45,297 nucleotides of DNA, taken from positions 1 to 45,297 of the forward strand of contig JAWXCE010000057.1 of assembly GCA_034440495.1 (NCBI GenBank), written 5' to 3'. Numbering within the stretch: the stretch's first letter is position 1; each line of letters opens with the position of its first letter. The notes under the pieces were generated by a model. It ran no database searches, was not told the DNA's origin, and was given only the letters and a program-made list of their open reading frames with translations. The translations under genes and the position numbers were made by a program. Below are positions 35,337 through 43,968 of this stretch, piece by piece. This DNA is from JAWXCE01 sp034440495 (GTDB taxonomy: Bacteria > Pseudomonadota > Alphaproteobacteria > Rhizobiales > Rhodomicrobiaceae).

Positions 35337-37456
35337 TGTTAGATACCGCTCATACCACCATCGCAGCGCAACAAAACCCCCTGCTTGAACCATGGCAGCG
35401 GCCTTATGGTCTGGCGCCCTATGACCGCATACGCACGGAACATTTTCCGCCCGCGTTTGACGACGCTATGGGCCGTCACACTGCGGAGATCGACGCCATC
35501 GCAAAACAGCGTAGCCATCCAACATTTGAGAATACCATCACGGCGCTCGAAAAATCGGGAGAGTTACTCACGCGCGTGTGCTCGACATTTTTTGGGCTGA
35601 CGGGCGCGCATACCAACGAAGCGCTGCAAACAATCGAAAGGGCGATGGCGACGCGGTTAGCCAAGCATTTCGGCGCAATTTACACACGCAAAGCTATCTT
35701 CCTCCGGATTGAAGCTCTGATCGCCGCAGAGGAGGCGCTTGATCTGACCTTAGAGCAGAAACGTGTGATGGAGCGCTATCGTCGCGCATTTGTACGTTCC
35801 GGAGCAAACCTTGAGGCGGCTGACAAAGCACGCATGCGGGCAATCAGGCAGCGCCTCGCCAAGCTGACCACGCAGTTTTCGCAAAATGTGCTGGCGGATG
35901 AAAGCGGCTACAGGCTGGTGCTGGAACACGGCGCGGATTTAGATGGGCTGCCTAGCTTTGTTGTGGATTCAGCCGCACGCGCCGCCTTGGACGCCGGACT
36001 GGAAGGCAAGTATGTGTTCACGTTGTCGCGCTCCAGCATCGGGCCTTTCCTGAAATGGTCAGCGCGTCGCGATTTGCGTGAGCGGATTTCCACGGCGTTC
36101 GCTCGGAGAGGCGCGAATGGCGGCAAAACCGATAACCGCGCCATCGTGGGGGAAATTGTGCGATTGCGAACGGAGCGGGCGCGGCTCCTCGGGTTTGCCA
36201 GCTACGCCGCGTTTAATCTGGAAGACGCTATGGCGAAAACGCCGGAGACCGCCGCCGCCTTGCTGCGGGATGTCTGGGCGCCAGCGCTTCGCCAGACCCA
36301 GCATGAACGCGCCATGCTGGCCGGGGCGGCGCGCGCCGAGGGAGCCAACTTTGAGTTGGAGGAGTGGGATTGGCGTTACTACGCTGAAAAAGTGCGGCTG
36401 CAGAAATATGACCTCGATGAAGCGGCGCTGATGCCGTACTTCCAGCTCGAAAATATGATCGAGGCCGCATTCTATGTTGCCGGGCGGCTGTTTGGGCTTC
36501 GTTTTGAGGAGCAGACTGATCTCCATGCGTATCATCCGGATGTGCGGATTTGGGAAGCTTTTAATGCGGCAGGCCAGGCAATTGGTTTGTTTATCGGGGA
36601 TTATTTTACCAGACCATCGAAAAGCGGCGGTGCGTGGATGCGGGCGATGCGCTCACAGGAGCGCGTGAACGGCGAGGTAAAGCCAGTCATCGTCAATGTG
36701 CTCAATCTCGTGAAGCCAAAAGACGGCGCACCGGCGCTGCTTAGCGTCGCCGACGCGGAAACGCTGTTTCATGAGTTTGGTCACGCTCTACACGGGCTGC
36801 TGTCGAATGTGACGTATCCGATGGTGTCGGGCACCAATGTGCCGCGTGATTTTGTCGAGCTGCCATCGCAGCTTTTCGAACACTGGCTGATGACACCGGA
36901 GGTGCTCCAACGCTTTGCCCTCCATGCGGAAACAGGAGAGGCGATTCCTGAAAATTTGACGCGCCGCATGGGCGAGGCGCGCAACTTTAACCAGGGTTAC
37001 GAAACCGTGCAGTATCTGGCTTCGGCCATCGTGGACATGGATTTGCACGGTAAGCGTTTTGATGCCGCGAATAGCGCAACCGGGCCGGGCAGTTTTGATG
37101 TGGAGGCGTTCGAGGCGACGTCCCTGTCGACTGTCGGCATGCCCGCAGGTATCGGGATGCGTCATAGGCTTTCACATTTTTTGCACCTTTTCAGCGGCGA
37201 TGGTTACGCGGCGGGGTATTATAGCTATCTCTGGTCAGAAACGATGGACACGGACGCGTTCAAGGCGTTCGAAGAAACCGGCGATCCATTCGATCCGGCG
37301 ACCGCCAAGCGGCTGTATGATTGCATTTACTCGACGGGCGGAGCGCTCGATCCGGCCGAGGCATACATTGCCTTTCGAGGTCGGATGCCAGATGTTGCTC
37401 CGCTTCTTGAACGGCGTGGATTGCATTCGCGGGAGGCCAATAGCGCACAGGGGTAA
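35336..37456 (+). CDS. dcp: M3-family oligopeptidase (peptidyl-dipeptidase Dcp type)
   Basis: A 706-residue zinc metallopeptidase that cleaves short peptides in the cytoplasm. The zinc site is FHEFGHALHGLL with the two His and Glu of HEFGH, and the third ligand Glu falls in the region after NVPRDFVELPSQLFEHW. The start MLDTAHTTIAAQQNPLLEPW and NPLL/PFGLAPYDRI-like beginning fit Dcp rather than oligopeptidase F. The catalytic-end motifs RHRLSHFLHLFSGDGYAAGYYSYLW are typical. It is coupled to the cupin gene by an ATG overlapping its stop. A link between a peptidase and methylthioadenosine metabolism is not obvious; shared transcription may be coincidental. Confidence 0.94.
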   Translation: MLDTAHTTIAAQQNPLLEPWQRPYGLAPYDRIRTEHFPPAFDDAMGRHTAEIDAIAKQRSHPTFENTITALEKSGELLTRVCSTFFGLTGAHTNEALQTIERAMATRLAKHFGAIYTRKAIFLRIEALIAAEEALDLTLEQKRVMERYRRAFVRSGANLEAADKARMRAIRQRLAKLTTQFSQNVLADESGYRLVLEHGADLDGLPSFVVDSAARAALDAGLEGKYVFTLSRSSIGPFLKWSARRDLRERISTAFARRGANGGKTDNRAIVGEIVRLRTERARLLGFASYAAFNLEDAMAKTPETAAALLRDVWAPALRQTQHERAMLAGAARAEGANFELEEWDWRYYAEKVRLQKYDLDEAALMPYFQLENMIEAAFYVAGRLFGLRFEEQTDLHAYHPDVRIWEAFNAAGQAIGLFIGDYFTRPSKSGGAWMRAMRSQERVNGEVKPVIVNVLNLVKPKDGAPALLSVADAETLFHEFGHALHGLLSNVTYPMVSGTNVPRDFVELPSQLFEHWLMTPEVLQRFALHAETGEAIPENLTRRMGEARNFNQGYETVQYLASAIVDMDLHGKRFDAANSATGPGSFDVEAFEATSLSTVGMPAGIGMRHRLSHFLHLFSGDGYAAGYYSYLWSETMDTDAFKAFEETGDPFDPATAKRLYDCIYSTGGALDPAEAYIAFRGRMPDVAPLLERRGLHSREANSAQG

Positions 37457-37495
37457 ACACTCGTGAACGACAAATCCGGGCGCCGGGCAACGCAC

Positions 37496-38353
37496 TCATT
37501 GGCTCGTCGCCGCCATACTTTCGCGAATTATTTTACTGATATAAGGAGTAAATTTGTTCGGCTCGGATAAAAGACGCCGCTTGAGCGCCTCGATTTTTGC
37601 TCTACCTTTGTCCCACTCGATCTCGTGTTTAGTGTTAAGGCCTCCGCCTGCGAAATTGGTCGATCCGCTAGCGTCGATGCGCTGCGCGTAAACGCTCACC
37701 GCCCGCGTTAGCCCATCGAAGTCGGATTGATACTTTGAACAGATGCGCAGTAGGAACTCGTAATCCTCCAGTCTCGAAATGCTGTGGTCAAAATAGAGAT
37801 CGTCGGCCGAAATGCGCGAGAGGTCGAGGGCAAATGAATTGATCGGGCAGAAATTGGTTTTAAAAAGTTCCCCCAGGCCGCTTTGCGACGCGAACATCAC
37901 TTCGCGGTCAAGCGTGTAATCAACCGGCCCGGTGGGAAAGACACGTTTGCCGACGGTTCTGGCGAAGGTTAAGGCGGCGCCGCTTTCCTCCAGTCGATAT
38001 GCAAAATATGAGCAGGCGAAAGGATAGTAATAGTCGTCAAAGTCGAGGAATGACGCAAAACGGCCTTCGATTTGAAGCCCCTCTGTCAACAAACGCGAAC
38101 GCATATCCTCTTCGTCCCCTTCGACATTGAGAACGAGCGGCTTCGGTCGACCTGCCTCCGCCACCCGGAAAACCGAAAGCGCGAGGCCGCGTAAATGCTC
38201 CTCCTGAATGCGGGTGAAGTTCTGCAGCAGGATCACGGCGCGTGCGTGGGGATAATCCTGGCCGACGATGCTCAACATTGCGCGCCTCAAGCGTACTGTT
38301 TGACGTGGATCATGAAACCGGATGAGCACGTTTAGTATATGTGCGTCGGACAT
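37496..38353 (-). CDS. Glycosyltransferase-like protein (GT2/GT-A fold)
   Basis: A 285-residue protein with a GT-A start, LNVLIRFHDPRQTVRLRRAM, then SIVGQDYPHARAVILLQNF, and a DxD-like motif in ASFLDFDDYYYP, followed by a substrate domain with ISRLEDYEFLLRICSKY (the EDxE/ED-type acidic motif of family 2). The start is the ATG at 38353, with AAGGA 9 bases upstream, rather than the GTG one codon before. It follows the other glycosyltransferase gene by 12 bases, so the pair probably works on the same surface glycan. Acceptor and sugar unknown. Confidence 0.78.
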   Translation of the reverse strand: MSDAHILNVLIRFHDPRQTVRLRRAMLSIVGQDYPHARAVILLQNFTRIQEEHLRGLALSVFRVAEAGRPKPLVLNVEGDEEDMRSRLLTEGLQIEGRFASFLDFDDYYYPFACSYFAYRLEESGAALTFARTVGKRVFPTGPVDYTLDREVMFASQSGLGELFKTNFCPINSFALDLSRISADDLYFDHSISRLEDYEFLLRICSKYQSDFDGLTRAVSVYAQRIDASGSTNFAGGGLNTKHEIEWDKGRAKIEALKRRLLSEPNKFTPYISKIIRESMAATSQ

Positions 38354-38365
38354 CACATTTTTCCT

Positions 38366-39490
38366 TTACCAACGGGTTTCGGCAAAGTGAAAGCGTTCTG
38401 CGAAACTGGCGACCGGCTCTAAGTTTTGCGCCATCCGCACGCTATCCGGCCCGAGCTTTGGCATGGATTGCTTGCTTACTCCCAACTTCTGTAAAGAACT
38501 TTCGGCAAGTAAGCGGAAATTTTCTGAGCGCCATTTATAGGCAAGATAACGGCCGGCAATGAATAAATGACGATTGCGAGCAGGGTCGTAAGACCGGTCT
38601 ATTATATCGTGATAAAATAGTGCTTCCGGGCAGGTCAGCGTAGGAATACCTAGAACCCGCGCCCGCCAAGATAGATCGACGTCTTCACAGTAGACAAAGA
38701 AGTTTTCGTCATACCCTCCAAGCTCACTCCATATATTTTTGGGGTAAAGAAAGCACGCTCCTGAAATCCAGTTGGTTTCCAAAGTTTGAGGATGGTAAAC
38801 TTTAGGATGTTCCTCAGGAAACTGAACGGCTTCTATGAGTGCTCGTTGTCCTTTCTGAGTATGCAGATGCAGCATTGCGGCGATGGCTTCCTGTTCAAAA
38901 AAACCATCTGGATTAACGCCAATATAGACGTCGCACCCTGTATCAAAAGCCTCCCGCATCAGAATATTATGCGCAGAGCCAAAGCCCAGATTTTTTGTGC
39001 TTTGCCGAAAGTTTATTGAGAGATTGCATTCAGGCGCACTTCTCGGGTCTCCATTGTTCAGAAGAGCCACGCTTATTTTGACGCCGGGCTGCAATTCGCT
39101 GAACTTGATCGAGCGCAATAACCGTGCAACCTCGCCATCACTATTGTTGTAAAGAACTACCCCTATTCTAACAGACATGGTTTCTGCGCTAGATGCAGCA
39201 AACTTACTTTCAAGTGAAAATGTTTGCGCCTCTTTGCATAGGGAAAGCAATAATTTAGCTTGCTCTTCTTTCGACCTTGCGACAAAAAATTCCGGAAATG
39301 CGGTCTGTGCGTTTGGACGAGCCACCAAATATGTTTTTAGTCTCAACCATTTTTTGCTAAAACTCCGGCGTATACGTCGTATTATTTTAAAGCGCATAAG
39401 CCCACGCGGCCTTGTATTCATTACGACGCTTGAAATGCCAGATGGAGTTTCTTTACTCTTGTAATTAAAAACACTTAAAAACAATTGCAT
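38366..39490 (-). CDS. Family 2 glycosyltransferase (rhamnosyltransferase-like)
   Basis: A 374-residue enzyme. An N-terminal basic extension of about 105 residues precedes the GT2 domain: VRIGVVLYNNSDGEVARLLR, STKNLGFGSAHNILMREAF, the DxD-equivalent YIGVNPDGFF, then WISGACFLYPKNIWSELGGY and DENFFVYCEDVDLSWRARVLG. These are the motifs of rhamnosyl/dTDP-sugar transferases. A GGAG sits 5 bases before the ATG. Codon use is A+T-richer than that of its neighbours, which hints at horizontal acquisition, as often for surface polysaccharide genes. Confidence 0.87.
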   Translation of the reverse strand: MQLFLSVFNYKSKETPSGISSVVMNTRPRGLMRFKIIRRIRRSFSKKWLRLKTYLVARPNAQTAFPEFFVARSKEEQAKLLLSLCKEAQTFSLESKFAASSAETMSVRIGVVLYNNSDGEVARLLRSIKFSELQPGVKISVALLNNGDPRSAPECNLSINFRQSTKNLGFGSAHNILMREAFDTGCDVYIGVNPDGFFEQEAIAAMLHLHTQKGQRALIEAVQFPEEHPKVYHPQTLETNWISGACFLYPKNIWSELGGYDENFFVYCEDVDLSWRARVLGIPTLTCPEALFYHDIIDRSYDPARNRHLFIAGRYLAYKWRSENFRLLAESSLQKLGVSKQSMPKLGPDSVRMAQNLEPVASFAERFHFAETRW

Positions 39491-39797
39491 TCCAGCTCCG
39501 AAATAATTGATATTATTTAAATAATTTGTCAGAGGCTCTTATCTTTGACGTTAAAAGCTGGCGGTGAAAACCATTTTACTGAGTATTAACTTAGATAAAC
39601 TTAGGAAGGATGTCCAGACTGGAAAAAGCCTCAAAGGGAACATTACGTGAATATCAACACTTTGTTGCTTTTAAGCACAAGCGGCTGTTGCCCAGTCAGG
39701 TGCAATGCGAGAACTATGTTTGACTTATCATCTCATGCGTTCTATAAAAAGAACAACACGTTTGCTTGAGGCTAAATTATAAATAAGTGAGGGAACT
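39491..39797. promoter_or_regulatory. A+T-rich divergent intergenic region upstream of the ABC transporter
   Basis: 307 bases between the glycosyltransferase genes and the transporter operon. A short perfect palindrome TCCAGACTGGA (39613-39623) resembles an operator for a LysR- or other dimeric regulator; no regulator gene is adjacent. Several A+T-rich boxes (AAATAATTTG, CTAAATTATAAATAAG) could be promoters. GAGGGAACT just before 39798 is the ribosome binding site of the binding-protein gene. No gene seen. Confidence 0.45.
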
Positions 39798-40778
39798 ATG
39801 CGTTTAATTCTCCTTCTAAAGCGAATAGCCGCGTCGATCATCATGACATTGCCAGCAGTTACGCTTGCAGTACACGCCGCTGACGCCCCTAGCGAAATTC
39901 GCATCGACTTCGCGACGTACAATCCTGTCAGCCTCGTTCTTAAGGAGCAGAAGCTCCTCGAAAAAGCCTTCGAAAAGGAAGGCGTGACCATCCGCTGGGT
40001 GCAATCCGCAGGGTCGAACAAGGCGCTGGAGTTTCTGAATGCGAGCGCTATCGATTTCGGTTCCACGGCGGGTGCCGCCGCCCTCGTCGCCAAAATCAAC
40101 GGCAATCCGATCAAGTCCATTTACGTCTATTCGCGCCCGGAATGGACGGCGCTTGTCACCCGTAAAGACAGTGGCATCAACAAGGTCGCCGATCTTAAAG
40201 GCAAGAGCGTCGCAGTCACGCGCGGAACCGATCCTCACATTTTCCTGGTGCGCGCGCTCGCGTCCGAAGGGCTCACTGAGAAAGATGTCCGCTTTGTTCT
40301 GCTTCAGCACGCTGATGGCCGTCTAGCGCTGGAGCGTGGCGACGTGGACGCATGGGCGGGCCTCGATCCCATGATGGCGGCGGCGGAAGTGGAAAGTGGC
40401 GCGCGTTTGTTTTTTCGCAAGCCGGAAGCCAACACCTGGGGCATTCTAAATGTGCGCGAGGAGTTTGCGCAGAAATACCCTGACGTCGTGAAGCGCGTCC
40501 TGGCGGTGTATGAAGACGCACGCAAATGGTCGCTCGCCAATCCGGCGGAAGTCAAAAAGGCGTTCATTGCGTTTACCAAACTGCCTGACGCCGTGGTCGA
40601 GCGCCAGCTTTCGACCCGCACCGAGCTGACCCATAGCGTTATTGGCAAGCCTCAGGCAGAGTCGATCACAGCCGCAGGCCTTGCGTTGCAGGATGCGGGC
40701 GTCGTTGCCAAGGAAGTGGACGTGAAAAAGACAGTGAGCGAGCTGATCGACCCAAGCTACCTTGCCGCCACCCAGTAA
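39798..40778 (+). CDS. ssuA: Aliphatic sulfonate-type ABC transporter, substrate-binding protein
   Basis: A 326-residue periplasmic binding protein of the SsuA/TauA/NrtA group. A signal peptide covers about 1-30 (ASIIMTLPAVTLAVHAADA). Family features: the start of the mature domain IRIDFATYNPVSLVLKEQKL, VRWVQ-like core WVQSAGSNKALEFLNASAID, FGSTAGAAALVAKINGNPIK, LKGKSVAVTRGTDPHIFLV, RGDVDAWAGLDPMMA. Sulfonates are the likely ligand, but nitrate or taurine-like ligands cannot be excluded from the sequence. A stem-loop follows its stop codon. Confidence 0.9.
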   Translation: MRLILLLKRIAASIIMTLPAVTLAVHAADAPSEIRIDFATYNPVSLVLKEQKLLEKAFEKEGVTIRWVQSAGSNKALEFLNASAIDFGSTAGAAALVAKINGNPIKSIYVYSRPEWTALVTRKDSGINKVADLKGKSVAVTRGTDPHIFLVRALASEGLTEKDVRFVLLQHADGRLALERGDVDAWAGLDPMMAAAEVESGARLFFRKPEANTWGILNVREEFAQKYPDVVKRVLAVYEDARKWSLANPAEVKKAFIAFTKLPDAVVERQLSTRTELTHSVIGKPQAESITAAGLALQDAGVVAKEVDVKKTVSELIDPSYLAATQ

Positions 40779-40794
40779 AGCTTGATACTCTAAC

Positions 40795-40818
40795 CAGCGG
40801 GAACAAAATTTCCCGCTG
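40795..40818 (+). promoter_or_regulatory. Intercistronic stem-loop between ssuA and ssuC
   Basis: A perfect 9-bp stem CAGCGGGAA (40795-40803) / TTCCCGCTG (40810-40818) with a 6-base loop, in the gap after the binding-protein gene. There is no T-run, so it more likely protects the upstream message or causes partial termination, giving more binding protein than permease as is common for ABC importers. Confidence 0.7.
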
Positions 40819-40849
40819 TCGCTACCGTTGTTTGAGGACGCCTCGATTT

Positions 40850-41683
40850 ATGGTTGACGCCGCCGCGCGCCAAGAAGGGTTATTGGAAGAGCGGTCGCAT
40901 GCTCGCCCGTTTTTACTTAATGGGTTTAAGTGGGCGGTTGGGGTTATTCTGCCGCTTACCCTCGCGCTCGGATGGGAGCTTGCGGTTTACGCTGAACTGT
41001 CAAACGGACGTCTGTTGCCGCCGCCGAGCCGGATTTTTGCCGAGTTCGTTTCGCTCGCCCGTTCTGGCGATCTCATTTTTCATGCAAGCGCCACTCTTGG
41101 CCGCGTCTATGCCGGATTTGGACTGGGAGCGCTGATCGGCACCGCGCTGGGTGCCTTGTCAGGAGCGTCGATTGGAGCGCGGCGCCTGCTCGACCCGACG
41201 CTGCAAGCCTTGCGCGCCATCCCGTCCATTGCATGGGTGCCGCTGTTTATCCTTTGGATGGGTATCTTCGAAGCTTCCAAAATCGCGCTGATTGCGGTCG
41301 GCGTTTTTTTTCCTGTCTATCTAGGTGTTGCAGATGCAATTCAGAGCGTGGATCGCAAACTCATTGAAGTTGGGCGTGTCTTTCGCCTCTCGCGCTTTGC
41401 CATGGTGCGCCGCGTGTTGCTTCCAGCGGTTGTACCGAGTTGGATAACCTCTTTACGCGGCGGGCTTGGACTTGGCTTCATGTTCGTTGTGGCGGCAGAA
41501 TTTATGGGCGCCAGCGAGGGACTAGGCTACTTGTTGGTGGATGGTCAGCAGCTTGGCAAACCGACGCAGATTGTCGCCGCGATCATAGCTTTCGCTTTGC
41601 TCGGCAAGGCGTCGGACAGCGTGCTGATGCTGTTCGCGCGGCCGTTTCTCGCATGGCAGGACACCGCACGGGCAAGGCTCTAG
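40850..41683 (+). CDS. ssuC: Aliphatic sulfonate-type ABC transporter, permease
   Basis: A 277-residue inner-membrane permease. The start is the ATG at 40850 (MVDAAARQEGLLEERSHARP); a TTG at 40832 in frame is less likely. Five to six membrane helices, with LPPPSRIFAEFVSLARSG, LGRVYAGFGLGALIGTALG, and the EAA loop FFPVYLGVADAIQSVDRKLIEVGRV as in SsuC/TauC/NrtB. Ends 4 bases before the ATPase gene. Confidence 0.92.
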   Translation: MVDAAARQEGLLEERSHARPFLLNGFKWAVGVILPLTLALGWELAVYAELSNGRLLPPPSRIFAEFVSLARSGDLIFHASATLGRVYAGFGLGALIGTALGALSGASIGARRLLDPTLQALRAIPSIAWVPLFILWMGIFEASKIALIAVGVFFPVYLGVADAIQSVDRKLIEVGRVFRLSRFAMVRRVLLPAVVPSWITSLRGGLGLGFMFVVAAEFMGASEGLGYLLVDGQQLGKPTQIVAAIIAFALLGKASDSVLMLFARPFLAWQDTARARL

Positions 41684-41687
41684 CGCG

Positions 41688-42473
41688 ATGCTAACCATCG
41701 AGTCGCTGTGCAAGACCTATTCCGACGGCACCGAGGCGTTGGCCTCCGTCAGCCTCACCATGGACGCGGGTGAGATTATCGCCATCGTTGGCGGTTCTGG
41801 CTGCGGCAAGACTACGCTTTTGCGGCTGATCGCCGGGCTCGATCAGGCGACGCGCGGCCGCATCGGCGTCGATGGCGAGACGATCAGCGCGCCACACCCG
41901 GCCATCGGCATCGTTTTTCAGGAGCCGCGCCTGCTGCCGTGGCTCAGTGTCTCGGATAATGTAGGGTTTGGTCTTGCAAAGCTGGCGAGCGATGAACGGG
42001 ACGCGCGGGTCAGCGAGGCGCTGGCGCGGGTTGGCCTTGGCGATTATGCGGAGCGATGGCCGCGCGAACTCTCTGGCGGGCAGCAGCAGCGCGTTTCTAT
42101 TTCGCGTTCGCTCGTCGCCAAACCCAAAGCTCTGTTGCTAGACGAACCGTTTTCCGCACTTGATGCTTTTACACGCGCCAGCCTGCACGAGCATCTGCTG
42201 GCGCTGTGGGAGGCTAGCCGCCCAACCGTGCTGCTTGTCACCCATGATGTGGAGGAGGCGGTAACGTTGGGAGACCGCGTCATCGTCATGCGCCCTCGCC
42301 CTGGCCGCATGTTCCGCGAGACCAAGATCAGTATGGCGCGCCCGCGCGACCGGCTGTCGCCAGCTTTCGAGAGCGCGAAGCGTCGCGTTTTGCTCGACCT
42401 AGACGCATCGCTTAAAAATCCCGACGCTTTGGAGCGCGCCGATGTGGCTCCGGGGGCTGCGCTGTGGTGGTGA
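41688..42473 (+). CDS. ssuB: Aliphatic sulfonate-type ABC transporter, ATP-binding protein
   Basis: A 261-residue ABC ATPase. Walker A GGSGCGKTTLLRLIAG, Q-loop IVFQEPRLLPWLSV, signature ELSGGQQQRVSISRSLV, Walker B ALLLDEPFSALD and H-loop LLVTHDVEEAV. EPRLLPW is characteristic of the nitrate/sulfonate/taurine subfamily. It completes an ssuACB set; no monooxygenase (ssuD, tauD) is nearby, so the use of the imported compound must be encoded elsewhere. Confidence 0.94.
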   Translation: MLTIESLCKTYSDGTEALASVSLTMDAGEIIAIVGGSGCGKTTLLRLIAGLDQATRGRIGVDGETISAPHPAIGIVFQEPRLLPWLSVSDNVGFGLAKLASDERDARVSEALARVGLGDYAERWPRELSGGQQQRVSISRSLVAKPKALLLDEPFSALDAFTRASLHEHLLALWEASRPTVLLVTHDVEEAVTLGDRVIVMRPRPGRMFRETKISMARPRDRLSPAFESAKRRVLLDLDASLKNPDALERADVAPGAALWW

Positions 42474-42543
42474 TTAAGACTTTCCTCCGCGCCGCATGCT
42501 TGTTACGTTTGCAGAACGCCAGATACGGGAGAGTTTGACCAAA

Positions 42544-43068
42544 ATGACGGACGACATCATTGACGCGCAGAAACTGCGGGAAATGCAGGCGCCTCTGAAA
42601 GACAGCTACCGCACTGATGCGGCGGCCGCGCGCATCACGCTCAAAGCCCATGGCACGCTCCACGAGTCAAAAATCACCTGCAAGGTGGAGACTGGCCGCG
42701 CCATCATGGAAGCCGGGCTGCACCCAGCGACAGGCGGCTCGGGCATGGAATTATGTTCTGGCGACATGCTGCTGGAGGCGCTAGTCGCTTGTGCTGGGGT
42801 AACTTTAAAGGCTGTGGCGACCGCGCTCGACGTTCCGCTGCAAGAGGGCGTCGTCAAAGCGGAGGGCGATCTGGATTTTCGTGGCACGCTCGGCGTCGAC
42901 AAACAGGCCAAGGTTGGTTTTGAAACCATCCGGCTCACTTTCGAGCTGCAAACCGACGCCTCGCAGGAAAAAATTGACAATCTCATCCGTTTGACGGAGC
43001 GGTATTGTGTGGTGCTGCAAACGCTTTCGAGCAGTCCGCAGATCGGCGTAAACGTAACCCGCCTATAA
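42544..43068 (+). CDS. OsmC family protein
   Basis: A 174-residue OsmC/Ohr-family protein, starting at the ATG at 42544 (MTDDIIDAQKLREMQAPLKD); the 16 residues upstream in frame are not family-like. Two Cys occur in the positions expected for thiol peroxidases of the family: SGDMLLEALVACAGVTLKAV and RLTERYCVVLQTL. An OsmC with a long N-terminal extension beside sulfonate transport genes suggests handling of organic or thiol peroxides linked to sulfur metabolism, but this is inference. A strong bidirectional hairpin follows. Confidence 0.88.
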   Translation: MTDDIIDAQKLREMQAPLKDSYRTDAAAARITLKAHGTLHESKITCKVETGRAIMEAGLHPATGGSGMELCSGDMLLEALVACAGVTLKAVATALDVPLQEGVVKAEGDLDFRGTLGVDKQAKVGFETIRLTFELQTDASQEKIDNLIRLTERYCVVLQTLSSSPQIGVNVTRL

Positions 43069-43070
43069 TC

Positions 43071-43101
43071 AAAATGGGCCGATCTTCCGATCAGCCCATT
43101 T
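43071..43101. terminator. Bidirectional terminator hairpin between osmC and the omp pseudogene
   Basis: AAATGGGC (43072-43079) pairs with GCCCATTT (43094-43101), and an inner GATC (43081-43084) pairs with GATC (43089-43092), with a TTCC loop and one mismatch. On the minus strand TTTTGATTAT follows; on the plus strand TTTCTC. It serves the two convergent genes. Confidence 0.75.
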
Positions 43102-43133
43102 CTCACTCCGTCGTTACGATGGCTGAAGCAACG

Positions 43134-43926
43134 TTAGAACTTACGATTCACGCCAACTCAAACGGTGTGAAAATCAAGCTCGCTCTCGCTCTTGTAGAAG
43201 ATGCCGGTGGGGACGCCGCCGGGAGTGAACGATTGCCCGCTCAGGAACTCCTCATCGAAGTCCAGATACTGATATTCAATCTTGACCGTCCACTCGCCGT
43301 TGACCGCCATCTCGGCTCCCATACCGAGAACATAGCCGTGGCGCACATCGTCATCCTGAAGGGCGACAGTGTTGCCATTCGCCGTGTTCGTGCCGACAAG
43401 ACGGTACTGCGCATCCGCGACAGCAAAGCCGCCCGTCGCGTAAATCAGATATTTATCCCAGGCGTAACCAAGGCGCGCGCGGATGGTGGCGAAGAAATCG
43501 ACTTCGATGGACGATCCACCGACGAAACCTGGGTTCAGATTGTAAGATCCCGACACGCTATCGTCGATGTCGGACGCCTGAATATCGGCCTCGATACCGA
43601 ACACGATGCGATTGCGCTGCCAGTTATGTCCAATCTGCGCCCCCAGCGAAAATACCCTCCGCTTCCTGCTCGGACACGGTGCCAATCAAGCCTGCTGGCG
43701 GCGTAGTGCGCTCCAGATTGGCTGTTAAAGGGTCTCCAGTAATGGCGCCCCCGAGATTGGCGCCTACGTATAAACCAGCCCAGGACTATATGCCCGGCAG
43801 CGGCGCATCTTTCGTGCTGACGAGCGGGTCATACTTTTGATACATGTCGGCGGCTTCCGCCATCGGCGCCGCCGCCGCAAGTCCGGCCGCGAAAAGAACG
43901 CCAAGCGCCCCTAATTTGCATTTCAT
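43134..43926 (-). pseudogene. Outer-membrane beta-barrel protein (Omp25/OmpW-like porin family), pseudogene
   Basis: The ATG at 43926 opens a signal peptide (MKCKLGALGVLFAAGLAAAA) and a mature start ADMYQKYDPLVSTKDAPLPGI, then TAG (43786-43788). Beyond it the same frame continues as a barrel protein, SWAGLYVGANLGGAITGDPL. At the C run 43640-43644 one extra base shifts the frame; the next frame continues QIGHNWQRNRIVFGIEADI, ARLGYAWDKYLIYATGGFA, VKIEYQYLDFDEEF. A TGA at 43158-43160 follows DFHTV, yet the frame goes on VGVNRKF and ends with TAA at 43134-43136, giving the terminal Phe of outer-membrane barrels. Three separate lesions make decay the simplest reading. The family is the small eight-stranded porin-like Omp25 group of alphaproteobacteria. 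Confidence 0.85.
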
Positions 43927-43968
43927 CTTGTCAGTTCCCCGTAAAACTTTCCCCGTAACGCCAACCAC

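Noticed and set aside
43005..43706. 233-residue open frame on the plus strand
   Set aside because: It runs antisense across the porin pseudogene, overlaps the end of the OsmC gene, and has no recognisable domain; the minus-strand frame has clear barrel motifs.
43786..43788. Recoding of TAG as an amino acid to explain the porin gene
   Set aside because: TAG ends other intact genes here (for example sufB and ssuC), and the porin gene also has a frameshift and a TGA, so decay is simpler.
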